From Heterodera schachtii (taxonomy: Eukaryota > Nematoda > Chromadorea > Rhabditida > Heteroderidae): a DNA stretch of 64,000 nucleotides. The notes below the pieces were generated by a model that saw nothing but the letters and a program-made list of their open reading frames with translations, was not told where the DNA came from and did not search any database. Positions 46,190 through 57,000 of this stretch are shown one piece after another (position 1 is the stretch's first letter; each line of letters opens with the position of its first letter). Position numbers and translations under genes: made by a program. The stretch spans positions 1,305,035 to 1,369,034 of the forward strand of contig SIJG01000031.1 of NCBI GenBank assembly GCA_023374025.1, written 5' to 3'.

Positions 46190-46550
46190 TAGGACAAAAC
46201 GTCGTCGGACGAATTTTTGGACCATAACTTTTTTCTTTCTTAACCAAATTAAACATTCTTGGTATTATTCGAAAGCTTTTGAAAAATACTATTAGCCTGC
46301 AAATATTTCAAAATTTTTTATTTATAAACAAAAAAAATCAGAGCAAAAAAAAGTTCGAATTACTGGGTTTTTGAGTTCCTTCTGGCCATACCTTTTTTGA
46401 AACTTAACGAAAATTTTTTAAATTTTGCAAATTAATAATAAACACACAGAGCTATCTAAAAACACCAACAATGCTTAATTTGATTGGCAACGAACAAAGT
46501 TATGGTCCAAAAAGTCGGCCGGCGACGTTTCGGCCGACGACGTTTTGGGG
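46190..46550. repeat. Fold-back element (acgtcgtcgg-word)
   Basis: Starts AGGACAAAACGTCGTCGG; the complement of its end reads CCAAAACGTCGTCGGCCG. The inner arms belong to the family with 'ccaaattaaacattcttgg'. Confidence 0.65.
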
Positions 46551-46640
46551 TGCACCGGGTCTAGGGCCTATCTCTACAAGCAACCCATTTTATTTTTATT
46601 AAAATTTAGCTTTACAAAGAATTGAAATGTGCTGTTTTAG

Positions 46641-46851
46641 CTGCGTTGACAAATGGATGTGTTGTTGTGGCTTTCACATGACAGCCGTAAAATTAATTAG
46701 TTAATGCTTAATTAGATAATTAATTGTTTGACAGGCTTCACTGGTAATTGCATGGATTTGGCTAATTTCTGCCATCTCCATGGTGCCATCTGTATTCATT
46801 TTATTGTATTATCAAGCATTTAATGTGTTTGCCATTTTGAATGCTGTTTCG
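46641..46851 (+). CDS. Fragment of a Cys-rich multi-pass membrane protein
   Basis: Two exons with clean sites: 46641-46686 (CVDKWMCCCGFHMTA) and 46735-46851 (SLVIAWIWLISAISMVPS, FILLYYQAFNVFAILNAVS), joined in phase. It resembles nematode four-helix membrane proteins that begin with a CCC-type motif before the first helix. No further exon is found: a CT-rich tract and repeats follow. Probably truncated. Confidence 0.5.
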
Positions 46852-48034
46852 GTAAATTAATTTAATTATCAAATTTTAATTTTTAACAAATTTAATGCCC
46901 CTAAGTGTACTTATTTCTAACATTTGTGTTCGCGCTCTCGCTCACTCTCGCCCTCTCTCTTTTCCTGCTTTTCTCTCTATTCTCCTCACTCTCTCTCTTC
47001 TTCTTCACTCTATCCCTCCTCCCCCTCCCTCCCTCTCCCTTTCTCTCACTCTTTCTTTATTTCTTTTCCTCTCTCTTTCTTTTATTTTATCCATTTGGAT
47101 TTTGCCATTTCCCGATTAATTGTTTGCTTTCCAAACAATTTTTCTTTATTCATTTCAAAAGGTTTTTCCATTTTTTTATAATTATATTTTTGATAATTTT
47201 TGTAATATATATTTTTCCAAATTAAATATAAAATTATTTTTATATTTTTAATCCCCATTTTTATTTCTAAATCTCAGTTATTTATTGTTTAGATTTTTTG
47301 AAGACCGATTTTACTCGCTGTCGCGACAAGTGGAAAATGCGTCACTGATACAAATTTTTCATATAAATTTATATAAAATTAAGTAAATCGACATAAAAGT
47401 AAAATTCTATATGAACATTTTACGGGAGCCCTCACTTATCATTAGAAAGCACGCTTTTCATACACTATTAGCCTCACAAAAAGCAAAAAATTTTAAAGGC
47501 TGGAAAAATTTGTTAAAAAAAAATACCAAAAAATTCGACTTTTCGCAATTTTCATGTATATTTTATGGTAATTGTCTAAACATTTTCAAGAAAATATTTT
47601 TAATTAACACAAGAAATTTTCTATTTGAGTTGGCTTTGATCAAGGAATATGGGAGGGGGCCGGCGGTGCCGATAGGCGCCGCTGGGGAAATTTTTCAAAA
47701 TTTTGCTCCAAATTTTGCCCAAAAAATGACCAAATTTGTCTATGAAACAATATTTATTTCATAAATATTCATTTTTATCCAGTGTTAATTTTTCACGAAA
47801 AAACCATGAATTAACACCGTGAATCGTGATTCACGGCGTACCTCTATCATTTAGCAAAGCAAAAACTAATTAAAAAAAGAAATGCGTCAAAAAATAAATG
47901 CAATCAAATGGAAAAAATTAATGAGACAAAAACACAAATTTAATGAGTTAAAATTCGGTGGTAAATTTGAAGTGCATCACTGACAAATGAAAGTGCCTTT
48001 CTTTTATTTTGTCGTCAAATTCTCCCTGCTGACA
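46852..48034. other. CT-rich tract and repeats
   Basis: 46928-47095 is a long polypyrimidine tract (ctctctc/ccctcc). 47345-47860 is a degraded fold-back repeat with a hairpin at 47660-47685 and 'gaattcacg' words. Open frames here are repeat read-through. Confidence 0.5.
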
Positions 48035-48570
48035 TCACATAACTCTCGTAATATTAGCGTTGGTGAGTCTGCCAAACATTTGAGTGCCACCGTAAGACAC
48101 AGTTCCGTATTTATTGTTGTTGTTGTTTTGACATGGTCGGCGCACTACGGTAGACTGCGGTTGCACTGCTGAAACGGATGTGACCGCAGAACCCAGCCCT
48201 TTCACTTTGATAAGCCATGGGAAACTTTGTTGGAAGCGATTACGGTACTCAGTACTGTAATAAAAGAAAATAAAAAATAATTTATAAAGGCATAAAACAA
48301 TTAAAATGCATTTAAATAAATAATAATTTTCCGTATCACCTGATAATGTACAGTACTGGTGCGTTTGCGCTGTATACGGTAATTGTGAAGAAAGAAAAAG
48401 CGATGGAAACGGAGGTTTTAACAAAAATATTTACGACGACAAAGCTTTGGAAGAGCATGTTTACGCTGCTTTTGAGGAACACGCCAAACAGATTGAGCGC
48501 GATGATGAAGATCAGAGACTTGGTCAATTTGCGATTGTTGGCATTCATATCGGAAATGATTGATTTTAAT

Positions 48571-48730
48571 TAAGGTAGATCGGGACCGGGAATTTTGGGC
48601 CAAACCGGGACCGGGACTTTTCGGGTTGAAAACCCGGGACTTTTTGGCTGGGAAAGAATTTCCCGGTCCCGGTCAACGGGACTTCGGTACTCAGCTGTCC
48701 GTGTTTTGGTCCCGGTCCCGACCTATCCTA
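48571..48730. mobile_element. hAT-like MITE, 160 bp, inside a receptor exon
   Basis: Ends TAAGGTAGATCGGGACC and GGTCCCGACCTATCCTA; perfect TSDs ATTTTAAT at 48563-48570 and 48731-48738. cgggacc family, with the 'ggtactcag' inner phrase. Confidence 0.85.
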
Positions 48731-49161
48731 ATTTTAATAAAATCTTTATTTCTAATTCAAAAAAAACACTTTTTGACGTCGCGTTGAATATGAACACCGT
48801 AAACCAGCACAAGGAATACAGTACCATCAGTGTGCCGCTCAATGACAGCCCATTTATTTTCATCAGAGTGCCCATTCCGCCGTTGCCCATTTCATTTGTG
48901 GTGCAGGAGAAGAAGCGAAAAAAGGAAAAGCGACAATTTAAAATGGAAAACAAATAATACTTACAAATCTTTGCTGTTGAGGTAGTCAATGTAATTAATG
49001 ACGAAGTCATAAGTGGCATAGCAAAGCAAAACGAACCAAACGAACGCCAAATGGCACTTGGCATTCCGTTTTTTGTACCTTCAAGAAAAAAAGAAATTTC
49101 AATTTAATTGCCCTTAAAATATGTAAATAAAAATAATTTTGGCATGCTCATTAATTATCAT

Positions 49162-49671
49162 TAGGGACCGGATTTATATGGACAAAAAGAAAATCCAAAA
49201 TATGGACAAAAAATTTCTGAAAAATTGGTTTGATTTTTGAAAATTTATAAACCCATAAATTTTTCGCTCAAGAAAGAAAAAAAAATACATGAAGTATAGA
49301 ATTTGATAATTGTGGCCTCCTATTTATTCTTTACTTAGAAAAAAAAGAAGCAAAATTTAGTATATTTTTACAAAAAATTAATTTTTACACAAATTTTGCT
49401 GATAAAAAATTTTTGCACAATTATTGGAAATTTTCCAAAATTTTTCGATTTAGGGCGTATTTTCCAAAAAATTTTCATCTTTAGAGGTGTATTTTTCGAA
49501 TTTTTTGTGGAAATTCCAAAATATGATGTCAAATATGGACAAAAATCTGAAATATGGAAATAAAAAGGCATCATAGAAGCATTAAACCAAGCTAAAAACA
49601 CAATTTACGTGGTTTTTAGGCCAAAATAAGTGTGCAAAAAAATAGGGAAATCCATACAAATCCGTTCCCTA
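49162..49671. mobile_element. hAT-like element (atatggac-word family), 510 bp
   Basis: Ends TAGGGACCGGATT and AATCCGTTCCCTA; perfect TSDs ATTATCAT at 49154-49161 and 49672-49679. It lies in the second receptor intron, one base beyond the GT donor. Confidence 0.8.
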
Positions 49672-50151
49672 ATTATCATACCAAATGGGAAACAAACGCA
49701 GGTCAGTCGGTCCACCCCGGTGAATACCATCGTCATCTGTGCCATGTCTCCGAGCAGACATGGCACAATCAAAAACCAAAAACAGTACTCATAACGGATA
49801 AATTTGATGCCAGAAATGACCACCAAAAAGCTGACATAATAGCCGAGGTCCAAAATCAGTGCAAAGGCACTTTCCATGGCTATCAAAATGTTGCAGCTCC
49901 CGCGCAAACTCCTAAAAATTTTTGCTTTTATTTAAGTAATTGACTAATTAGTTTTCATTAAAAATAATGGCACTTTGATTGTAGTGTGGTGTAGACAATG
50001 CCAAAATTGAACATTATGCCAAGGGTTGCCCACAAAGCTCGAAAGCCATACACTGCCAGAAGAATCACCCATTGGGGCCCACTCGAATTGAAATATTGGA
50101 ACCACTGAAAAACAATTAATCAAATTCAAAATATTCAATGGCAAAAAAAAA

Positions 50152-50585
50152 GCGCCCGGTAAATGCGTCAGCGAAAATTTTATTGTCTTAAAAATAAGTT
50201 CCTTGCGTTTTCGAGGTCACTCACTGACCACGAATCCGGTATCCATTCTGGCCTGTTTCCGAATCCCGAACCCGAACTCAAACAAAAGTCGAAAGGCCAA
50301 ATTTTAGAATTTAGCATTTTTGGTTCACAACGGCATAAATAATCTCGTATTGAAGGATTGGTGGGTTTAAATTTTTTTTCGTGTATTTAAACCGATTTTG
50401 AAGAAAAACCCTAATTGTGAAAATTTTGACTTTCGACTTTTTGTTCGAATTCGGGTTTGGGGTTCAAAATGCAGGATGATAATTCTTATAGAATTATACT
50501 TCTTATTACAATACAAATACTACAGAACTTAATATTAAAATATTTATATCACTGACGCATTTACTACTGACGCATTCATTTCACG
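50152..50585. repeat. Fold-back element (aaatgcgtcag-word)
   Basis: Starts GCGCCCGGTAAATGCGTCAG and ends TGACGCATTCATTTCACG, with 'gtcgaaa...ttcgactt' inner arms. Same family as 59130-59568. Flanks are A-runs, so the TSD is not decisive. Confidence 0.65.
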
Positions 50586-51470
50586 AAAAAAGCATAATTT
50601 TAAATAAAGTTTAATGTTTGTCTACCACGTCAGTCGATGCATTATAAGCCATTTGGAAAATGAATTTGAAAGTGTCGTGAGAGAGAAGCAATTAATTAGT
50701 CACTGAAAATAATGAAATTGAAAAACAATTAACAATAAATTATTATTAATGATGCTCTAGAATCTCATCAGTGTTTAGTCGATATTTGTTCTCTATCGAA
50801 TTTGGCTCTTTTAAAGAAAAGCCAAGTCGGGAAAAGTTTTAATTTTAGAAAAATCAAAAAATGATAAAAATTCATTCCCATTTAGAGGAAAAATAGGTGT
50901 TATTTTCACGTTACAAATTTAAGTAAAGTTAGTCACAATGAGCAAAATTATTTTCCATACCAACGAAATTAATCGTGTGAAAACAAAGTCAATTAATTAG
51001 CCATTTAACCCTTTTAATTTAAATTTTCTTCCTCTCGATTAATTTTTCCGCAGCTTTGTTTTTAAAGAGAAAAGCACAAAAAATGTGGACTTTCAATTGT
51101 TTTAATGGGTTAAAACTTCATTTGAAATGCCATTTATGATTTTGAAAATTACTTTCATCTTTTGCTCAAGGCAGAAAATTTATTTGAAAAATGTGCAAAT
51201 TAATGAGCAATTAGTGGAGCAAATTAACACGCGCGAGTTAAACTATATATGAGAAAAGCAGTAAAATTGAAAAAAATCAGTGGTTGGAAATTTCCGAAAA
51301 TGAATGGGTTTAGTCTTAAGGCATATAAAAATTTGTGTTTTTATTAGAGAACCTTTTCACACTGCCTTTTTTTGCGGCGCATTTTTTTAAAGAACTTTTT
51401 TTTAGGGGGGGGGGGGAGGTACGGCGGTGCCGTTAGGCGCCGCGGGGAAAATTTTTGAAATTTTATCGCG
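50586..51470. other. AT-rich spacer
   Basis: No gene or repeat family is recognised until a GC-rich hairpin at 51422-51444 next to the ShKT relic. Confidence 0.4.
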
Positions 51471-52391
51471 CTATATTAACAGATCCAGGCAAAAAATGAA
51501 TTCTTCCCTGTGGTCGCCTTCTGTTTGCGCATCGGTTGCAACTTGGCGGGCATTACCAATTATCAGGTCAATATAGGGCTGAAAATGAATGAAATGGTCA
51601 ATTCCCTCCCTCCGGAAATGAACATTTAATATGGCAATAAATCATTAATTAGAGACCGGATTTTTATGTTTTACATATTTTTTCTGCGGCTTAGTTATGA
51701 CGAGAGAAGCCCAAAAATAGCATTTTCTCTGAACAATTTTTGATTTAGAGCGACATATAAAAACATAAAAACACATATTTCGGGGTTTGGCACATATTTT
51801 GGCATTTTTGAGAAAAATTTGTAAGAAATACATAAAAAATTAAAAAACGCACTTACTATTTCTTATAGAATTTTCAAAAATTTTTAAATTTTATTTCGTG
51901 TGACGAAAGATAAAAAATAATTCTTAATTTGTCATTGGATTTCGAAGTTCTCTGCTGGAGCTTTTAATTATATTAAAAAAAATTATCGGAAAAAGAAATA
52001 AATTTAACCTGGAACACCTTGAAATATAATTTGATTTGCAATTGTGCAGGCGAAAAATTTTTCTGGGATTTTTATGAAAAGTACACTTGGAAATTTTGAG
52101 CACATATTTTAAGTACATATTTTGGCATTTTTTTGGTTTTAGACATATTTCAGCATTTTTAGAACATATTTTATTAAATATTTCAGGATTTTTAGCACAT
52201 AAAAATCCCGTCTCTAATCATAATTAATATTTTAAATTCTTTCTTAATTAATCTCAATTAGTGTGTTCTCTGCCCACCTCTATCCCACAATAATACAATC
52301 GGTCGGGACATTCGGTGCCCAAATCTTCACAAACTTCCGGACAAACATTACACGTTTTCGGACAGTCGCGAACCATTTGGTCATAGGCAAT
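51471..52391 (-). pseudogene. ShKT-domain protein fragment with frameshift
   Basis: Exon 52391-52278 ends one ShKT domain (MVRDCPKTCNVC) and starts another (CEDLGTECPDRLYYC); exon 51578-51471 continues PYIDLIIGN. One missing T at about 51553 shifts the frame; in the shifted frame CPPSCNRC, the expected domain end, follows at once. ShKT domains occur in secreted nematode proteins such as tyrosinases, astacins and mucin-like surface coats. The intron now holds an element (51650-52216). Upstream exons are not identified. Confidence 0.6.
51650..52216. mobile_element. hAT-like element (acatattt-word family), 567 bp
   Basis: Ends TAGAGACCGGATTTTTATG and AAAAATCCCGTCTCTA; interior of 'acatatttt' words. 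Flanks TCATTAAT and ATCATAAT are similar, not identical. Confidence 0.65.
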
Positions 52392-53290
52392 CTGTTGTTT
52401 GATATTCAAATTATAGTCTAATTAAGGTTTTAATTATACGATAATATCCCATTAACGAAAAAGAAACGGCAATAGAGTTAGAGAAAAGAGGAAAAAACAG
52501 ACGGTTAGTGAACCGACGAGAGATCGGATGGGTAATTGTCCTTTTCGTGCCCCTGAAAATGTTTTTTAAATAATTTTTTTAGGGTAATTTTATACGCTGA
52601 ACACGAACATGACGTTCCTTTTTAGCTCGTAGGCGTTTTACGTGAGCTACGTAAAATTTTTGACCAGTAAACTGCTGTTGTCGGTTGGTAATTATGTGCT
52701 GTGTCCCGTGACTGGACAATCCGACAGTGGACAATCCGATAGTGAGGACAATTCGACAGAGGTGGACAATCGGACAGTGAATAATCCGACAGTAAAATGC
52801 ATAAAAAGATTTAAAAAATGCCATTGACGACGGGGACCGATTGTGCCATAATCCACAGGACGGCATTGTGTGCGAGGAATGGCAAGAAAAAGCGCTTATA
52901 TTCATTCATCAAATGTGCAACCGTCATTTACGAAATGCCAAACCCAAATAATTTGCAATAAAATAATGTTTTAGACTGCATTCTCACTTTCTATTTTCCT
53001 CTTTTCTTGATATGGCACAATCGGTCCCTTTCGGCATGGCACTTTTTTTTTAATCTTTTATCATTTTACTGGCGGATTATCAGGATTGCCCTCAGATTGT
53101 CCACTGTCCGATTGTCCGGGAGCTCTTTGCCCCCCGCCCATTTTTCGAAAAATATAAAATTTTAAAAAAGTCGTGTAAAATGCCTTCCTGTGGGTTTTCG
53201 AGGTCGCGCTGATCACGAATCTGACATCCATTTCTATTAATTCGGAACACCAAACGCGAATTTGAACAAAAAGTCGAAAACTCAAATTTA
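52392..53290. repeat. Fold-back with ggacaatccgacag words, plus 'tcgaa' fragment
   Basis: 52707-52790 iterates ggacaatccgacagt; its partner is at 53085-53125. Inner arms 'gggaccgattgtgcc' (52838) and 'ggcacaatcggtccc' (53013) are complementary. 53190-53285 is a 'tcgaa' family fragment. Confidence 0.6.
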
Positions 53291-54118
53291 TTAAAATTTT
53301 TCACTTCTGCTCTGTCACAAAAAGATAAGTAAGTACCATCGGGGATGCGATGCCACCCGTTAATAATACAAGAAAATTCACACTTCATATGCAGATGTTT
53401 TCGAAAAATAAACAAATAAAATAAATACATTAAAATTCTTTTTCTTTTTTTAAATGACATCTTTATATATACGCCAAAATTATAAATGAATACAAAAAAT
53501 AATTACCAAATAAATTCCTTGTGACAGTATTAAACTAACGCAGTTTTTACAGTTTGAGCACCTCGGTTCTTTCTTCGGAATTTTGATAAGAAGTTAAAGA
53601 GATTGAATAGGCGCCATATTTGGGTTGTTTTTAACGCGATATTTTTAACGTTGAGTATACAAAAATTTTTGTAGCTTGATTTTAATATATTTATGTGTAT
53701 ATTTGAGCATTAAAAAAATGAAAAATATACACATTCCACGGCGGAATTTTTCAATGATTTTTTTATACTTTCTTCCAAATTTTTAAAATATTTTTCGCTC
53801 CAACGCCAATTTATCTGAACTAGCCAAGCACAGTTTTATTTTTATGACCTTTTCTATTTGTATTTTCTGTCGTATTTCTGAAAATTTTTCAGATTTTCTC
53901 TTTTATATTGTATTTATTCTTCATTTCTGATAATGCATGTTTTCCTTTTCTGATCATGTTTGTCTGATTATAATTTGAGTTTCAATTTAATCTCCTAAAA
54001 AATAAATGGAGATGCTAATTAAATTTAATTAAAAAATCACCAGAGAAAATTCAGTTTCTATCAATAAATTCATTTAAAAAATGTAAAATGATCAGAAGGA
54101 GAAGAAGCCAAACGGACA
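53291..54118. other. AT-rich, nothing recognised
   Basis: No frame, splice pattern or repeat family identified. Confidence 0.35.
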
Positions 54119-54725
54119 AAAGTGCGCCGTGACTGAAAACCCGTGAACCGTGACCGTGATCCAAAAAACTAGTGAAATTCACGGTTTTCGTGACCCTGAC
54201 CGTAAATTTTAAGAAAATTTCTCTGGCGGCAAATTTTTTTACACTTTTTTGTAGTATAATTTTCCAAACATTTTTTGCGAAACGGGGGAGGGGGGGAGGG
54301 TCCATAGGCGTCGATAAACACCGCCACAAAAATTTAGAAAATTTGAAATCAATTTGTACACAGATTTTGTCCAAAATAACTTTATTAAAATAAATTAATT
54401 GGTTTTATTTAAATGGGGGTCATCCTTGAAACTTTGCTTTTTATTTGTTTTTCGCACAATATTGATAGGTAGTTGGTTTTGTTCACGAAAGTTTCAGGAA
54501 TAGGGAGAGGCCGGCGGTGCCGATAGGCGCCGAAGGGGAAATTTTTCAAAATTTTGCTCTGTGTGTTTCTTAGCAAACCTTGCTCAAAAATCATCAAATT
54601 CTCTATGAAAACAATATGTAATATTGTGGATTTTTAAGTGTAAATTTTTCACGGAATAACCGTGAATTGGTACAGTGAATCGTGACCGTGAGTGAAAAAA
54701 GCCGTGAAATTACGGCGCACCTCTA
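54119..54725. mobile_element. hAT-like element (ccgtgaatt-word family)
   Basis: Left end around AGTGCGCCGTGAC, right end ACGGCGCACCTCTA; words of gtgaaccgtgacc at both sides; a degenerate and a good GC-rich hairpin inside (54301, 54511-54532). The left terminus is decayed and no TSD was found. A related fragment is at 47780-47850. Confidence 0.6.
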
Positions 54726-54773
54726 ATATTTTTGACAGCCCGGTTTATTACAATTTATTAAAAATGATTAGGA

Positions 54774-55262
54774 TTAATTATTCCTGGCATTCAATGGACT
54801 AACTCTGATCGTTTTAATTTGGTTTAAATTCACAGTTGGATTGGATGCTGCTGCTGCTCTCCTAACTGACGCATTTCTCTTCGTGAATTTGGGCAAAATT
54901 TTGCCGATGAATTTCCCCAAAATGTTGCGCATATCCTCACAAAGTGCCAACAAAAGGAGCTGAAATAAAATTTAATTATTTTTCCCGAAACCAAAACCTT
55001 GACAGAAATGCTTTTATTTTACCATTTAAAAAAATTACCTCCTCTGAAATGGGATATAATGAAATGAAGAGTTGGAGTGGATAATAAACAATGAGTCCGA
55101 TTGGGTGACAGTTCGTAAAGTCATTGTACCATTTGACATTGCTTGCAGCAATGACCAACGCATAAATCCATGCTTGAATTTGAATTGCAAAGCATGTGAC
55201 AGTAATTCGTGTACTGTCCCTGTCCCTGTCCGACGATTGAGACACGTTCCAATTGCGATTGT
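54774..55262 (-). CDS. 3' end of a second serpentine receptor gene
   Basis: Exons (minus): from about 55262 to 55039, and 54959-54774, joined in phase. The first gives TVTCFAIQIQAWIYALVIAAS (helix 6), then NCHPIGLIVYYPLQLFISLYP (helix 7). The second starts LLLLALCEDMRNILGKF and ends with a basic, Ala- and Asn-rich tail. The topology fits helices 6-7 and C-tail of a nematode chemoreceptor. The 5' exons are missing within the next 2 kb, so the gene is partial or broken. Confidence 0.5.
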
Positions 55263-56021
55263 GCCCTTTGAAATTTTTAACATTTCTTTTTGATTTTATA
55301 TAAAATATATCCCAATTTTTTAGCAAAAATTCAAAAATAAAGAGAGCCTAAGGGCCGCTTTCCAGCTATATTCACTTTTTATTAATTTTAATTTGCTTAT
55401 TTTTACTAAAGAAAAATTATCATAGATTTTTTAGTCTTAAAAATCATTTAAAAATATTTATATATATTATACGCTAATTAAATTTTATTTCTTCTTATGT
55501 TGTATTTGAATCCGAACTCATAAAATGCGAATTTAACCAACTGAGTCACCAATTTTAAGTGAAAACCCAGCCAAAATCCCTACTTTTGAGGCCCCATAAC
55601 TTTTCGGTTTCTTTCTATGGGAGCGTAATATTAAAAATTCACAATAAAAGTCGACCCTTCTCTATACAATGATACCAAATTTATATATGTTTTCCGAGTT
55701 ACAGTTCACAGGTGGTTCCCTTGTAAGTCAGGTTGACTTTATAAACTACAGTATGTTTTTACATTTAATCCACGCCAAACGAATTGCAATTGCCACGTAA
55801 AACGATGAGGAAACAAAAAGATAAGTCCATATATAAAACAATAAATCTAAATCCCAAATAATTTATTTATACACAAATCAATTAGTTTCATCACCGGGAT
55901 ACAATGAAGTCAAAGCGACGGACATCAAGTGCATGAAGAAGCATTGTAACAGGACAAATCTTATCAATTATTTTTAAAATCGAGATTATTGAAAATGAGC
56001 AGGAATTTTTATCCTTATGAT
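55263..56021. other. AT-rich spacer
   Basis: No gene recognised; no exon for the receptor's missing N-terminus was found. Confidence 0.35.
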
Positions 56022-56361
56022 CAGGGAACGGATTTATATGTGCTAAAAAGCGCCAAATATCTCTATATATATATATATATGTATGTGCCAAAAACCCTTC
56101 AAAATATGGATTAAAAATCCAAAAAAGGCCAAAAATATGTGCGAAACATTGAAAAAAAATCTCAAAAAATAAGTGAATTTCTCAAAATGTCTCATTTTTA
56201 TCAATTTCACTAGCACTCCTAATCATTCTTAAATATTTTTGATTGTAAAAAAAGAACTTTTGTTAAAAAATTCAAAATTTCTCAAAAAATCGCCAAAATA
56301 TGTGCACAAAAACGACCAAAAGCTCAAAATATGTTTTTATGTGCTAAAAATCCGTTCGCTG
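56022..56361. mobile_element. hAT-like element (atgtgctaaaa-word family)
   Basis: Ends CAGGGAACGGATTTATATG and its complement ending AATCCGTTCGCTG. Contains an (at)n run at 56065-56080. Flanks do not match, so the TSD is lost or an end is misplaced. Confidence 0.6.
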
Positions 56362-56455
56362 GTTATTTTACACCCCTAAATTTGAGGATTTTTAGAACCT
56401 ATTTTCATTAATTAATTAATTAATTAATCACTTTTTGTGTTTTTTTCAGAATAAT

Positions 56456-57000
56456 GAAATGGGAAGAACAGTGCGTGGACTCTGTTCAGTCCCATTGCAG
56501 TGATATGTAAACGCATGTCGATATTACTGAACGTATAGGCATATTGTCGTACAATTGAACTAATATGGAAAAGGGGGCCGAACAAATTAAGACCAAAAAT
56601 TTGAAAAGTAAGCTGAGCAGAGCAGGGAAAAGCTAAATAGAAAAAAGTACAAATTTCCTATTTGATTGCAAGCAATGAAAAATCAAATAATCTGTAAATT
56701 TCGGCATACTGTAGTGCATTAGTCACTCACATTGCTGAACAAAATGTACAGTGCTAAGCGTTCTCGAGCCAATTTGAACAAAGGAAAAAACACAAAAAGA
56801 GAAACAGAACGCCAAACAGTCCATAAAAGAGTTGAAAGTACCGACGAACAACGGACAAAGTCGGATCAACAGTACTGCTGCAATTCATTATTGGTAGAAC
56901 AATTTAAATTTTTTACGCTTTCCTTTTTTTTTTTGCTTTTTAGTGCAAAAGATTATGAAATTTACGAAGCAGACGGATACGAAACTTAAATTTGTAGCCT
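56456..57000 (+). other. Two weak coding candidates
   Basis: 56456-56512 is a possible terminal exon (ttttttcag acceptor; MKWEEQCVDSVQSHC then a stop). 56744-56989 is an open frame beginning MYSAKRSRANLNKG, very basic, with a possible intron whose phase does not fit. Neither is well supported. Confidence 0.25.

Larger units (their letters stand above)
48035..50104 (-). pseudogene. Seven-helix chemoreceptor-type GPCR, interrupted by a transposon
   Basis: Exons (minus): 50104-49974 (WVILLAVYGFRALWATLGIM, helix 1), 49911-49682 (LRGSCNILIAMESAFALILDLGYYV, GVDRLTCVCFPF, helices 2-3), 49078-48965 (YKKRNAKCHLAFVWF, helix 4), 48837-48340 (helices 5-7, interrupted), 48254-48035 (cytosolic tail starting STEYRNRF, Gln/Asn-rich). 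The fourth exon is split by the 160-bp MITE at 48571-48730; with the MITE and one TSD removed it has 330 bases and is in phase, reading FFELEIKILLKS then IISDMNANNRKL. The join from exon 2 to 3 is one base out of phase. The start exon is not found (repeats begin at 50152). LRGSCNIL and a DR-type motif after helix 3 match nematode serpentine receptors of the Srsx kind. Confidence 0.75.

Noticed and set aside
46895..47225. Three overlapping open frames rich in Ser, Leu and Phe
   Set aside because: They are translations of a CT-rich simple-sequence tract.
48723..49064. Single long minus-strand exon of 113 codons
   Set aside because: It reads through an intron in a frame that does not encode the receptor helices; splitting at 48965 and 48837 gives consistent phases.
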